Of a stretch of DNA of 64,000 bases, positions 57,077 to 64,000 are shown piece by piece (positions within the stretch are counted from its first letter, which is position 1; every line of letters begins with the position of its first letter). The notes beneath the pieces were generated by a model. That model saw nothing but the letters and a program-made list of their open reading frames with translations. It made no database searches and was not told the origin of the DNA. The position numbers were made by a program, and so were the translations under genes. This DNA comes from Pseudomonas triclosanedens. Its GTDB lineage: Bacteria > Pseudomonadota > Gammaproteobacteria > Pseudomonadales > Pseudomonadaceae. The DNA lies in assembly GCF_026686735.1 (NCBI RefSeq), contig NZ_CP113432.1, positions 4,391,001-4,455,000 on the forward strand, read 5' to 3'.

Positions 57077-58611
57077 TTGAGCATCCCCCGCAGCACCGTC
57101 ATCCCCTGCTGAATTTCCTCTTCCAGTTTCTCCAGCTCATCGAGAATCTCAGCCGGGCTGCGATGCTCTACCACCTCGTGCTCCACTTCCCTATAGCGGT
57201 TGAGCGTCAGGTCATAACCATTGGCGACTATTTCCTCACGAGGCACGCAGAAGCTTTGCGCGGTGCGCGGGCGGTTGCGTTCGCTGGTGGCGCGTTCGTG
57301 CCAGCGAGCGAGCACGTCGGGCAGGTTGTTCTTCGCGTGGTCCGCCTCATCCAATGCCTGCTCGGGGCGCACGCCGAACTTGGCTTCATCGAGCAGCAGG
57401 TTGCGCTTGTCGTCCAGGCTCATGCCGTCGGCTTCGACGTTGTAGAACCAGACGTGGTCGGTGCCGCCGGAGTTGGTCTTGGTGAACAGCAGGATGGAGG
57501 TGGCGACGCCGGCGTAGGGCTTGAATACGCCGCTGGGCAGTTTCACCACGGCGTCGAGCTTGTGCTCGTCCACCAGCAGGCGGCGAATATCCCGGTGCGC
57601 CTTGCCGGAGCCGAAACAGACGCCGTCGGGCACGATTACCGCGGCGCGGCCGCCGGGCTTGAGCAGGCGCAGGAACAGGGCGAGGAACAGCAGTTCGGTC
57701 TTCTTGGTTTTGACGATGCGTTGCAGGTCCTGAGCGGTGCTTTCGTAGTCCAGGCTGCCGGCGAACGGCGGGTTGGCGAGGATCAGGCTGTAGTGCTCGG
57801 CTTCGCCGGCGGTGTCTTCCGCCAGGGAGTCGCGGTAGCGGATGTCGGGGTTTTCCACGCCGTGCAGCAGCATGTTCATGCTGCCGATGCGCAGCATGAC
57901 GTTGTCGAAGTCGAAGCCGTGGAACAGGCCGTGGTGGAAGTGCTGCTTCTGTGCGGCATCGTGCAGCAGCGCGGGATATTCGCGGCGCAGGTATTCGCCA
58001 GCACCCACCAGGAAGCCGCAGGTGCCGGCGGCGGGATCGCAGATCACGTCGTTGGGCTTGGGCGCGGTGAGCTCGACCATCAGTTGGATGATGTGCCGCG
58101 GGGTGCGGAACTGGCCGTTCTGCCCGGCGGCGGCGATCTTGCCGAGCATGTATTCGTAGATATCGCCCTTGGTGTCACGGTCTTCCATGGGGATGCGGTC
58201 GAGCAGGTCGACCACGGTGGCCAGCAGGCGCGGCGTGGGGATGGTGAAGCGCGCATCGCGCATGTGGTGGCTGTAGGTGGAGCCGTCGTCGCCGAGGGTC
58301 TTGAGGAAGGGGAAGACGTGCTGGCTGACTACTTCGTACATTTCCGCCGGGGGCAGGTTCTTGAACACGCTCCAGCGGTAGTCGTTGTAGTTGCAGCCGC
58401 GCGGGTCGAGGCCGTCGGGGAAGATGCAGCGCTCCATCTCGCGGCCCAGGCGGGCGGCCTTGTTCAGTTCGAGGGTGTGCAGTTCGTCGAGGCGGCGCAG
58501 GAACAGCAGGTAGGTGAGCTGTTCCATCACTTCCATGGGGTTGGCGATACCGCCGGTCCAGAAGGCGTTCCAGACGGCGTCGACTTGGCTCTTGAGTTCC
58601 CCGGTAATCAT
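57073..58611 (-). CDS. hsdM: Type I N6-adenine DNA methyltransferase HsdM
   Basis: 512 residues. The N-terminal HsdM_N helical domain (MITGELKSQVDAVWNAFWTG) is followed by the gamma-class N6-MTase. Motif I is DPAAGTCGFLVGAGEYL near 195, catalytic motif IV LILANPPFAGSLD near 278, and RTPRHIIQLMVEL (motif X) near 175. It methylates adenine with HsdS and protects host DNA. It is the first gene of the operon; the other four follow without spacing. The region upstream (58612-58792) must carry the promoter. No strong ribosome site is seen (AAGG about 10 bases before the ATG). Confidence 0.96.
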   Translation of the reverse strand: MITGELKSQVDAVWNAFWTGGIANPMEVMEQLTYLLFLRRLDELHTLELNKAARLGREMERCIFPDGLDPRGCNYNDYRWSVFKNLPPAEMYEVVSQHVFPFLKTLGDDGSTYSHHMRDARFTIPTPRLLATVVDLLDRIPMEDRDTKGDIYEYMLGKIAAAGQNGQFRTPRHIIQLMVELTAPKPNDVICDPAAGTCGFLVGAGEYLRREYPALLHDAAQKQHFHHGLFHGFDFDNVMLRIGSMNMLLHGVENPDIRYRDSLAEDTAGEAEHYSLILANPPFAGSLDYESTAQDLQRIVKTKKTELLFLALFLRLLKPGGRAAVIVPDGVCFGSGKAHRDIRRLLVDEHKLDAVVKLPSGVFKPYAGVATSILLFTKTNSGGTDHVWFYNVEADGMSLDDKRNLLLDEAKFGVRPEQALDEADHAKNNLPDVLARWHERATSERNRPRTAQSFCVPREEIVANGYDLTLNRYREVEHEVVEHRSPAEILDELEKLEEEIQQGMTVLRGMLK

Positions 58612-58792
58612 TGCGTGTGCCTTGGCCTGAAAATGACAAAGGCGCGATTGTACTCATTGGCGTGTGGCCGTTCATCCTGCGACATTTTCGCTGGATGGAT
58701 TCGCTCACCACTCTGGCAAACGAGGCATTACGCCACAGCGCCCAGAGGAGGCGTGCCGGAGCAATGGCCCGACGCGCGCTCCTTGGGAGCCT

Positions 58793-59752
58793 TCAGACAT
58801 CCACCACCCGCTGGCGGCGCGCGCGGTAAGTGCGCAGCAGCGACGGCGCCAGCGCCGTGAGCGCCGAGCCGCTGACTACCAGCAATGCACCGATGTAGGC
58901 CAGGCCGTTGAGGTTTTCCGGGTGCACGTAGTCGGGCCACAGCGAGGCGGCGAGTGCGACCGAGGCAAAGGTCACCAGCGGCGTGATGGCCAGGGTGGCG
59001 CTGACGCGGGACGCCTCCCAGTGGACCAGCGCCTCGGCGAAGGCGCCGTAGGCGACCAGGGTGTTCAGGCAGCAGGCCAGCAGCAGCCAGCCTTGCAGCG
59101 GGCTGAGCTGCAGCGCTTCCAGCGGGTGCGCCCAGGGCGTGAGCAGGGCGGCGCAACCGAGGTAGATCACCATCATCACCTGCACCGAGGTCCACTGCGT
59201 CAGCAGTTGCTTCTGCGCCAGGCCGTAGAAGGTCCAGACGAAGGCGGCGAAGACCACGATCAGCACGCCAGTGGTGTAGTTGCCCAGCGAGCCGAACAGC
59301 TCGGCCAGACGCTGGTTGAAGAACAACCCGAAGCCTGCGATCAGCACCGCCAGGCCGAGGCCCTGGCCAATGCTGAAGCTTTCCTTGAAGAGGAACAGAC
59401 TGCCCAGCAGCAGGAGGATCGGGGCGATCTGGATCACCAGTTGGGTGGTGCCCGGGGTGAGCATGCGCAGGCCGATCAGGTAGAACACGTAGTTGCCGGT
59501 CAGGCCCAGGATCGCCACCAGCACAAGCCCCCCTCCGCGCCGGCCCAACGGCGAGAAGCGCGGCAACTGGCGGGTGAAAGCCAGGTAGATCAACAGCAGG
59601 CCACCGGAGACCACCAGGCGAAACCAGGTCACGGTGACCGGGTCCATCGTCTTGAGGACTTCCTTTAGCTTGATCGGCAGGATGCCCCAGAGTACGGCGG
59701 TGACCAGGGCGAGGAACAGGCCGAATTGCCAGCGGCCGGATGTAACGTGCAT
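58793..59752 (-). CDS. DMT-superfamily (EamA) transporter
   Basis: 319 residues, ten membrane helices arranged as two EamA repeats (about 10-145 and 160-300). LALVTAVLWGILPIKLKEVL and PVTVTWFRLVVSGGLLL open the first repeat, and TGVLIVVFAAFVWTFYGLAQ the second. Members export or import amino acids or other metabolites; specificity is not deducible. The start MHVTSGRWQ at 59752 has GAGGCTCCC upstream. It is a single-gene unit between hsdM and the MAPEG gene. Confidence 0.92.
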   Translation of the reverse strand: MHVTSGRWQFGLFLALVTAVLWGILPIKLKEVLKTMDPVTVTWFRLVVSGGLLLIYLAFTRQLPRFSPLGRRGGGLVLVAILGLTGNYVFYLIGLRMLTPGTTQLVIQIAPILLLLGSLFLFKESFSIGQGLGLAVLIAGFGLFFNQRLAELFGSLGNYTTGVLIVVFAAFVWTFYGLAQKQLLTQWTSVQVMMVIYLGCAALLTPWAHPLEALQLSPLQGWLLLACCLNTLVAYGAFAEALVHWEASRVSATLAITPLVTFASVALAASLWPDYVHPENLNGLAYIGALLVVSGSALTALAPSLLRTYRARRQRVVDV

Positions 59753-59854
59753 GGGAGCCTCGACGCGTGTGCGGTTCGCCATGCTATGTCATGGCGCCAA
59801 CACACCATAGGAACAGTTGCGGCGTGCAACTGTTCCGGTCGGTTCTCCAAGCCT

Positions 59855-60274
59855 CTAGATCAGGCCGGACAGGCGCAGCAGCCACCAGATCAGGATCAGC
59901 AACTGGACGAAGAAGGCAGCGAAGCGCAGCCAGACGAAGAGTGCCGAGGTGCTGATCAGGTGCACCACCGACTGTACGATGCGCGCTGCCAGCAGGGTCG
60001 GCGCCAGCGGGTCGGTCACCACGCTCTGGCCGCTGACCATCGCGTAGAGCAGCGCAGCGGCGAACAGCGGGACGTTTTCCACACAGTTGGCGTGCGCCCG
60101 CACCAGGCGCTGGCCGAACGCGCCCGGCGTGTTGCTGCCGTCGGCGGCGAAGATGTTGACCTTCATGCGGCCGGTCATCACCAGCAGGCCGCGCTGGTTG
60201 ACCAGCAGCAGCACCAGCAGCACGGTCCAGGCGATCAGGCCGAGCAGAGCGAAGGCAGAGGGGCTGAGGGACAT
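59855..60274 (-). CDS. MAPEG family membrane protein
   Basis: 139 residues with four membrane helices. The MAPEG pattern is present: an N-terminal helix, then RLVRAHANCVENVPLFAAAL near 58-78 (the E-N-x-P core) and late AARIVQSVVHLIS near 100. MAPEG proteins are glutathione-dependent eicosanoid/leukotriene-type enzymes in eukaryotes; bacterial relatives are uncharacterised. AAGGAG precedes the ATG at 60274. It stands alone between the EamA transporter and the ssu operon. Confidence 0.9.
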   Translation of the reverse strand: MSLSPSAFALLGLIAWTVLLVLLLVNQRGLLVMTGRMKVNIFAADGSNTPGAFGQRLVRAHANCVENVPLFAAALLYAMVSGQSVVTDPLAPTLLAARIVQSVVHLISTSALFVWLRFAAFFVQLLILIWWLLRLSGLI

Positions 60275-60445
60275 GCGGGACTCCTTGTTCTTGTTGGTTT
60301 GAGCGGAGTCTAGGGGAAGTAGAGCAATTACTCTAGCCAGGTATCCCCGGCACAAAGGTTGGCTCTTCGCAGGATGGGTGGAGCTTGCGATACCCATGCT
60401 GCGAAAGCGCCAGGCGCGGCTCGACAGTCACCTGCCACAAAAGAA

Positions 60446-60475
60446 AACGGGCAGCCCGTCGCCGGACTGCCCGTT
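60446..60475 (-). terminator. Terminator of the ssu operon
   Basis: AACGGGCAG (60446-60454) and CTGCCCGTT (60467-60475) form a perfect 9-bp stem with a 12-base loop. On the minus strand it is followed by TTCTTTTGT. It lies 18 bases after the ssuF stop. Confidence 0.8.
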
Positions 60476-60492
60476 CTTTTCCAGCGCCGCAC

Positions 60493-60708
60493 TCAGAGCT
60501 TGGCGATGGACACCTCGGTGGACTTCACGAAGGCGATCACTTCGCTGCCGATGGCCAGTTCCAGCTCACGCACGGAACGGGTGGTGATCACCGAGGTGAC
60601 GATGCCGGCGGCGGTCTGCACGTCGATTTCCGACAGTACATCGCCTTCGACGATTTCCTTGATGGTGCCTTTGAACTGGTTGCGGACGTTGATGGCTTTG
60701 ATGGTCAT
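60493..60708 (-). CDS. ssuF: TOBE-domain molybdopterin-binding-like protein SsuF
   Basis: 71 residues, a single TOBE/Mop domain: AINVRNQFKGTIKEIVEGDVL then IVTSVITTRSVRELELAIGS and VIAFVKSTEVSIAK. Free-standing molbindins bind molybdate, but as the last gene of ssuADCBF in pseudomonads (known for P. putida) the protein is needed for growth on sulfonates; its ligand there is unclear. It lies 45 bases after ssuB and is followed by a terminator. Confidence 0.92.
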   Translation of the reverse strand: MTIKAINVRNQFKGTIKEIVEGDVLSEIDVQTAAGIVTSVITTRSVRELELAIGSEVIAFVKSTEVSIAKL

Positions 60709-60753
60709 GGCGATGCTCCTTGGGGGAATGTCGTGATACGGATGAACGTTGGA

Positions 60754-61566
60754 TCAAAGTGCCCAGCGCAGTTGCGTGGGCAGTGGGGAAACAGGTTCCG
60801 GCTCGGGCGGCTGGGCTGGTAGCGACAGCACGCGTTCGAGCACCTCGGCCTCCAGCGCGGCCAGGCGCGCCGAGCCACGAACGCGCGGCCGGGGCAGGTC
60901 GACGGACAGGTCCAGGCCGATTTCGCCGTTCTCGATGAGGATCACCCGGTCGGCGACGGCGACCGCCTCGCTGACGTCATGGGTCACCAGCAGCACGGTG
61001 AAGCCGTGGCGCTGCCAGAGGCGCTCGATCAATTGCTGCATCTCGATGCGGGTCAGTGCATCCAGCGCACCCAGCGGCTCGTCGAGCAGCAGCAGGCGTG
61101 GCCGGTGGATCAGTGCGCGAGCCAGCGCCACGCGCTGTTTCTGTCCGCCGGAGAGCCCCGCCGGCCACTCGTTGGCGCGATCGGCCAGGCCGACCGCTTC
61201 CAGGGCTTCCAGCGCCTGGCCACGCCAGTCGCCCTTCAGGCCGAGGCCAACGTTGTCGATGACGCGCTTCCACGGCAGCAGGCGCGAATCCTGGAACATC
61301 AGGCGAGTGCCTTCGCGGGCGCTCTCCAGCGGGGCGGAACCGGCCAGCAACTGGCCTTCGCTGGCCGTGTCGAGACCGGCCAGCAGGCGCAGCAGCGTGC
61401 TCTTGCCGCAACCACTGCGGCCGACGATGGCGACGAACTGGCCAGCGGGAATGCGCAGGTCGATGTCCTTGAGCACCTCGCGGTCGCCAAAGCGCTTGGC
61501 TACGCCTTCCACCACCAGTGGAATGCCCTGCTTGAGTTGTTGCGGCAGTTGGTTGATAGCGTTCAT
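60754..61566 (-). CDS. ssuB: Aliphatic sulfonate ABC transporter ATPase SsuB
   Basis: 270 residues. Walker [11 protein letters not shown] near 49, signature [15 protein letters not shown] near 137 and Walker [13 protein letters not shown] near 157, with the H-loop VTHDVSEA. It energises uptake with SsuC and SsuA. The ATG overlaps the ssuC stop (ATGA). Although the frame is open far upstream, that stretch is antisense or out-of-frame to ssuC, so the start is firm. Positioned in ssuADCBF. Confidence 0.95.
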   Translation of the reverse strand: MNAINQLPQQLKQGIPLVVEGVAKRFGDREVLKDIDLRIPAGQFVAIVGRSGCGKSTLLRLLAGLDTASEGQLLAGSAPLESAREGTRLMFQDSRLLPWKRVIDNVGLGLKGDWRGQALEALEAVGLADRANEWPAGLSGGQKQRVALARALIHRPRLLLLDEPLGALDALTRIEMQQLIERLWQRHGFTVLLVTHDVSEAVAVADRVILIENGEIGLDLSVDLPRPRVRGSARLAALEAEVLERVLSLPAQPPEPEPVSPLPTQLRWAL

Positions 61567-62357
61567 GCCACACCTGCCTTGGCCTGGTAGGCCGGGTGCC
61601 AGCGCAGCCAGACACGCTCCAGGCCGCGCGCAGCGAGGTCGGCCAGTTTGCCGAGCACCGCATAGAGCAGGATTGCCAGCACTACCACGTCGGTCTGCAG
61701 GAACTCCCGGGCGTTCATCGCCAGGTAGCCGATGCCGGAGTTGGCGGAAATGGTTTCGGCGACGATCAGGGTCAGCCACATGAAGCCCAGGGCGAAGCGC
61801 ACGCCCACTAGGATCGAGGGCAGCGCACCGGGCAGGATCACCTGGCGGAACAGGGCGAAGCCGGACAGCCCGTAGCTGCGCGACATTTCCAGCAGGCCCG
61901 GATCGATGTTGCGGATGCCGTGGTAGGTGTTGAGGTAGATCGGGAACAGCGTGCCGAGGGCGACCAGGAAGATCTTCGCCGACTCGTCGATGCCGAACCA
62001 CAGGATCACCAGCGGGATCAGCGCCAGGTGCGGCACGTTGCGGATCATCTGCACCGAGCTGTCGAGGAAACGCTCGCCCCACGTCGACAGGCCGGTGATC
62101 AGGCCCAGGGCCAGGCCGATGCTGCCGCCGATGAGGAAGCCCACGGCGGCGCGCCAGGTACTGATCGCCAGGTGTTGCCAGAGCTCGCCGCTGACCACCA
62201 GGTGGTAGCCGGCCTCGGCCACCGCGCTGGGCGCGGGCAGGATGCGGCTGGACAGCCAGCCGAATTCCACCGCGAGCTGCCAGATGACCACCAGGCCCAC
62301 CGGCAGGGCCCAGGGCGCGAGGCGCTGGGCGATTGTATTCAGAGAGTTCTTTCCCAT
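61563..62357 (-). CDS. ssuC: Aliphatic sulfonate ABC transporter permease SsuC
   Basis: 264 residues from [15 protein letters not shown], the standard SsuC length. It has six membrane helices and the EAA loop [20 protein letters not shown] near 165-185 that contacts SsuB. Alkanesulfonate specificity comes from operon context. The ribosome site is weak (GAAGCG). It is separated from ssuD by 188 bases that contain a palindromic repeat, so its expression may be modulated relative to ssuD. Confidence 0.94.
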   Translation of the reverse strand: MGKNSLNTIAQRLAPWALPVGLVVIWQLAVEFGWLSSRILPAPSAVAEAGYHLVVSGELWQHLAISTWRAAVGFLIGGSIGLALGLITGLSTWGERFLDSSVQMIRNVPHLALIPLVILWFGIDESAKIFLVALGTLFPIYLNTYHGIRNIDPGLLEMSRSYGLSGFALFRQVILPGALPSILVGVRFALGFMWLTLIVAETISANSGIGYLAMNAREFLQTDVVVLAILLYAVLGKLADLAARGLERVWLRWHPAYQAKAGVA

Positions 62358-62460
62358 TTTCGCTTCTACCTGTGCATCGTTTCTGGACTCCCGCATTCGC
62401 GGGAGCGACGGGACGGAGATACCGCGCTGCCGTCATCCCCGCGAACGCGGGGCCCCAGTC

Positions 62461-62537
62461 GTAGGGCGCATGAAGCGGCACGCTTCATCCGCCGTTGCTC
62501 ATCGGCGGCGGATAACACTGCGCGTTATTCGCCCTAC
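62461..62537. repeat. Composite palindromic intergenic repeat (copy B) between ssuD and ssuC
   Basis: Left arm 62461-62493 (GTAGGGCG...ATCCGCC) encloses ATGAAGCG-GCA-CGCTTCAT; right arm 62507-62537 (GGCGGAT...CGCCCTAC) encloses ATAACAC-TGC-GCGTTAT with one mismatch. The conserved ends are identical to copy A but the two arms are in the opposite mutual orientation (GTAGGGCG ends outside). It sits inside the ssu transcript. Confidence 0.82.
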
Positions 62538-62545
62538 GTTTTTCT

Positions 62546-63694
62546 TCAGCTCGCCGCAGCCGCCTTGGGCAGGATGTCATTCGCCACCATTTCGCCGAAC
62601 GGGCTGACATAGCCGCGCGCCTGCGGTTGCTGCGCCTGGGCCAGGTCCAGGTGCGGGAACAGCAGCTCGGCGACCCGGTAGGACTCTTCCAGGTGCGGGT
62701 AGCCGGAGAAGATGAAGGTGTCGATCCCCAGGTCCGCGTACTCCTTCACGCGGGCCGCCACGGTCGGGCCGTCGCCTACCAGCGCGGTACCGGCGCCGCC
62801 GCGTACCAGGCCAACGCCGGCCCAGAGGTTGGGGCTGACTTCCAGGTTATCCCGGTTGCCGCCATGCAGGGCGGCCATGCGTTGCTGGCCAACGGAGTCG
62901 AAGCGCGCCAGCGAGGCCTGGGCGCGGGCGATGGTGTCGTCGTCCAGGTGCGAGATCAGGCGGTCGGCGGCCTTCCAGGCTTCCTCGTTGGTCTCGCGGA
63001 CGATCACGTGCAGGCGAATCCCGAAGCGCACGCTGCGGCCCTGTTTCGCAGCCTTCTCGCGTACCTGGGCGATCTTCTCGGCAACGGCGGCCGGTGGTTC
63101 GCCCCAGGTCAGGTACAGCTCCACCTGCTCGGCGGCGAGGTCCTGGGCGGCATCGGAGGAGCCACCGAAATACAGTGGCGGGCGCGGTTGCTGGATCGGC
63201 GGGTAGAGCAGCTTGGCGCCCTTCACCTGCAGGTGCTTGCCATCGTAGTCGACGGTCTCGCCTTCCAGTACGCGGCGCCAGATACGGGTGAATTCGACCG
63301 AGGCTTCGTAGCGCTCGGCGTGGCTCAGGTGCAGGCCGTCGCCGGCCAGCTCGTCCGGGTCGCCGCCGGTCACCAGGTTGAACAGCGCGCGCCCGCCGGA
63401 AAGCCGGTCGAGGGTTGCCGCCTGGCGTGCGGCCACGGTCGGGGAGATGATCCCCGGACGCAGGGCGACCAGGAACTTCAGGCGCTGGGTCACCGGGATC
63501 AGCGAGGCGGCGACCAGCCAGGAGTCCTCGCAGGAGCGGCCGGTGGGGATCAGCACGCCACCGAAACCGAGACGGTCGGCGGCCTGGGCGATCTGCTGCA
63601 GATAACCGTGGTCCACGGCGCGGGCGCCTTCGGCGGTGCCCAGGTAATGGCCGTCGCCGTGGGTCGGCAGGAACCAGAAGATGTCGAGACTCAT
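62546..63694 (-). CDS. ssuD: FMNH2-dependent alkanesulfonate monooxygenase SsuD
   Basis: 382 residues of the bacterial luciferase-like family (E. coli SsuD 381). The start [19 protein letters not shown] is diagnostic, followed by [18 protein letters not shown] (active-site Cys), [19 protein letters not shown], and late [17 protein letters not shown]. It cleaves C1-C14 alkanesulfonates to aldehyde and sulfite under sulfur starvation. Its reductase SsuE is not in the window. The C-terminal stop lies nine bases from the palindromic repeat that separates it from ssuC. Confidence 0.97.
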   Translation of the reverse strand: MSLDIFWFLPTHGDGHYLGTAEGARAVDHGYLQQIAQAADRLGFGGVLIPTGRSCEDSWLVAASLIPVTQRLKFLVALRPGIISPTVAARQAATLDRLSGGRALFNLVTGGDPDELAGDGLHLSHAERYEASVEFTRIWRRVLEGETVDYDGKHLQVKGAKLLYPPIQQPRPPLYFGGSSDAAQDLAAEQVELYLTWGEPPAAVAEKIAQVREKAAKQGRSVRFGIRLHVIVRETNEEAWKAADRLISHLDDDTIARAQASLARFDSVGQQRMAALHGGNRDNLEVSPNLWAGVGLVRGGAGTALVGDGPTVAARVKEYADLGIDTFIFSGYPHLEESYRVAELLFPHLDLAQAQQPQARGYVSPFGEMVANDILPKAAAAS

Positions 63695-63770
63695 CGCAAT
63701 AACTCCAGATTGAGCGCGCCGGCGTGGCGTAGCCGCGCGATGAAGGGATTCGTGTACGTCGTGCTGTTTG

Positions 63771-63795
63771 CGCAGGAGCGGAGCCCGCCCCTGCG
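63771..63795 (-). other. REP-like hairpin between ssuA and ssuD
   Basis: CGCAGGAGCGG (63771-63781) pairs with CCGCCCCTGCG (63785-63795) with one mismatch and a three-base loop. It resembles short Pseudomonas REP hairpins with an AGGAGCGG core. It lies seven bases after the ssuA stop and could protect ssuA mRNA, raising binding-protein levels over the enzyme. Confidence 0.55.
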
Positions 63796-63801
63796 AAAGC
63801 G

Positions 63802-64000
63802 TTACTGGCTGGCGGCGACCTTGGCCGGAGCCGTCCACACCACGTCCTTGATGCTCAGCTTCTTGGGAATCAGCTTCAGGTCGGTGAAGGTGTCGGCGAT
63901 CTTCTGTTGCGCGGCGGTGACTTCCGGGGTGATCGGCTGAGCGCCGTAGCCCTGCCGTTTAACCGCGGTGAGGGTGATGTCCGCCGGCAGGCCGAGAAGC
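63802..64000 (-). CDS. ssuA: Aliphatic sulfonate-binding protein SsuA (3' part, cut by window end)
   Basis: The last 65 codons of the periplasmic binding protein of the ssu system. The readable C-terminus includes [36 protein letters not shown] and ends [12 protein letters not shown]. The Q-x-I-A-D-T-F-x-x-L pattern and position directly before ssuD support SsuA. The signal peptide and most of the protein lie beyond the window. The spacing to ssuD is 107 bases and holds a hairpin. Confidence 0.85.
   Translation of the reverse strand, partial: LLGLPADITLTAVKRQGYGAQPITPEVTAAQQKIADTFTDLKLIPKKLSIKDVVWTAPAKVAASQ

Noticed and set aside
57163..58860. 565-codon open frame antisense to hsdM
   Set aside because: hsdM motifs I and IV are intact on the other strand; the antisense product is Val/Gly/Ala repeat-like.
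60754..62481. Apparent 575-codon fusion extending ssuB upstream across ssuC
   Set aside because: The extra 300 codons are out of frame with the real permease SsuC, whose ATGA overlap fixes the ssuB start at 61566.

Overview
The window is GC-rich chromosomal DNA with dense, short-spaced operons. Its gene content and order point to a Pseudomonas of the P. aeruginosa / P. nitroreducens-citronellolis lineage. From memory of the P. aeruginosa PAO1 map (not searched), the left end matches the PA3201-PA3210 neighbourhood (yciB, yciI, cpxR, spy-like, cpxA, nitroreductase, trkH). The middle matches PA0853-PA0873 (phhR/phhABC, arfB, mliC, aroP, hpd, AraC, oxidoreductase, rbdA, ABC transporter, DsbA-like, trhO, bolA, fumC). 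The right end is the ssu sulfonate operon. No rRNA, tRNA, CRISPR array, integrase or transposase was seen.

Layout. 1-7160: cell-envelope genes, namely yciB/yciI, a Cpx-type two-component system with a Spy-like periplasmic protein between regulator and kinase, a nitroreductase, and the K+ transporter TrkH. 7250-18610: an AraC regulator, a DUF962 protein, a GT39-type glycosyltransferase, full-length helicase Lhr, and a very large unrecognised receptor-like membrane protein (1164 aa). 18985-33650: aromatic amino acid catabolism. PhhR is divergent from phhABC (Phe to Tyr to 4-hydroxyphenylpyruvate), and hpd-maiA-aroP lies 9 kb away. Between them sit an AraC/TauD-dioxygenase/hydratase cassette, a divergent MerR/Old-Yellow-Enzyme pair, arfB, an outer-membrane channel and mliC. 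33950-49510: regulators and housekeeping genes, including the c-di-GMP enzyme RbdA, a LuxR-type regulator plus methyltransferase, an ABC/DsbA/TrhO operon, bolA and fumC.

49600-58611 is a defence operon read right to left: hsdM-hsdS-(274-aa unknown)-(DUF262/DUF1524 nuclease-like protein)-hsdR. Every junction is a 4-base overlap or a gap of 1-3 bases. It combines a type I restriction-modification system with a GmrSD-like component and an uncharacterised third protein, and hsdS is AT-rich. It is the most system-like accessory block in the window. 58790-64000 holds an EamA permease, a MAPEG protein and the ssuADCBF operon for sulfonate-sulfur scavenging, cut by the window end inside ssuA.

Several regulatory sites are readable: a CpxR-type tandem repeat before the spy-like gene, a TyrR/PhhR box before phhA, a 14/16 direct repeat between the AraC and TauD genes, a 19-bp-spacer MerR promoter, and a GntR-like palindrome before the outer-membrane channel. 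Two composite palindromic repeats (49516-49599 and 62461-62537) share conserved ends but have covarying hairpin stems.
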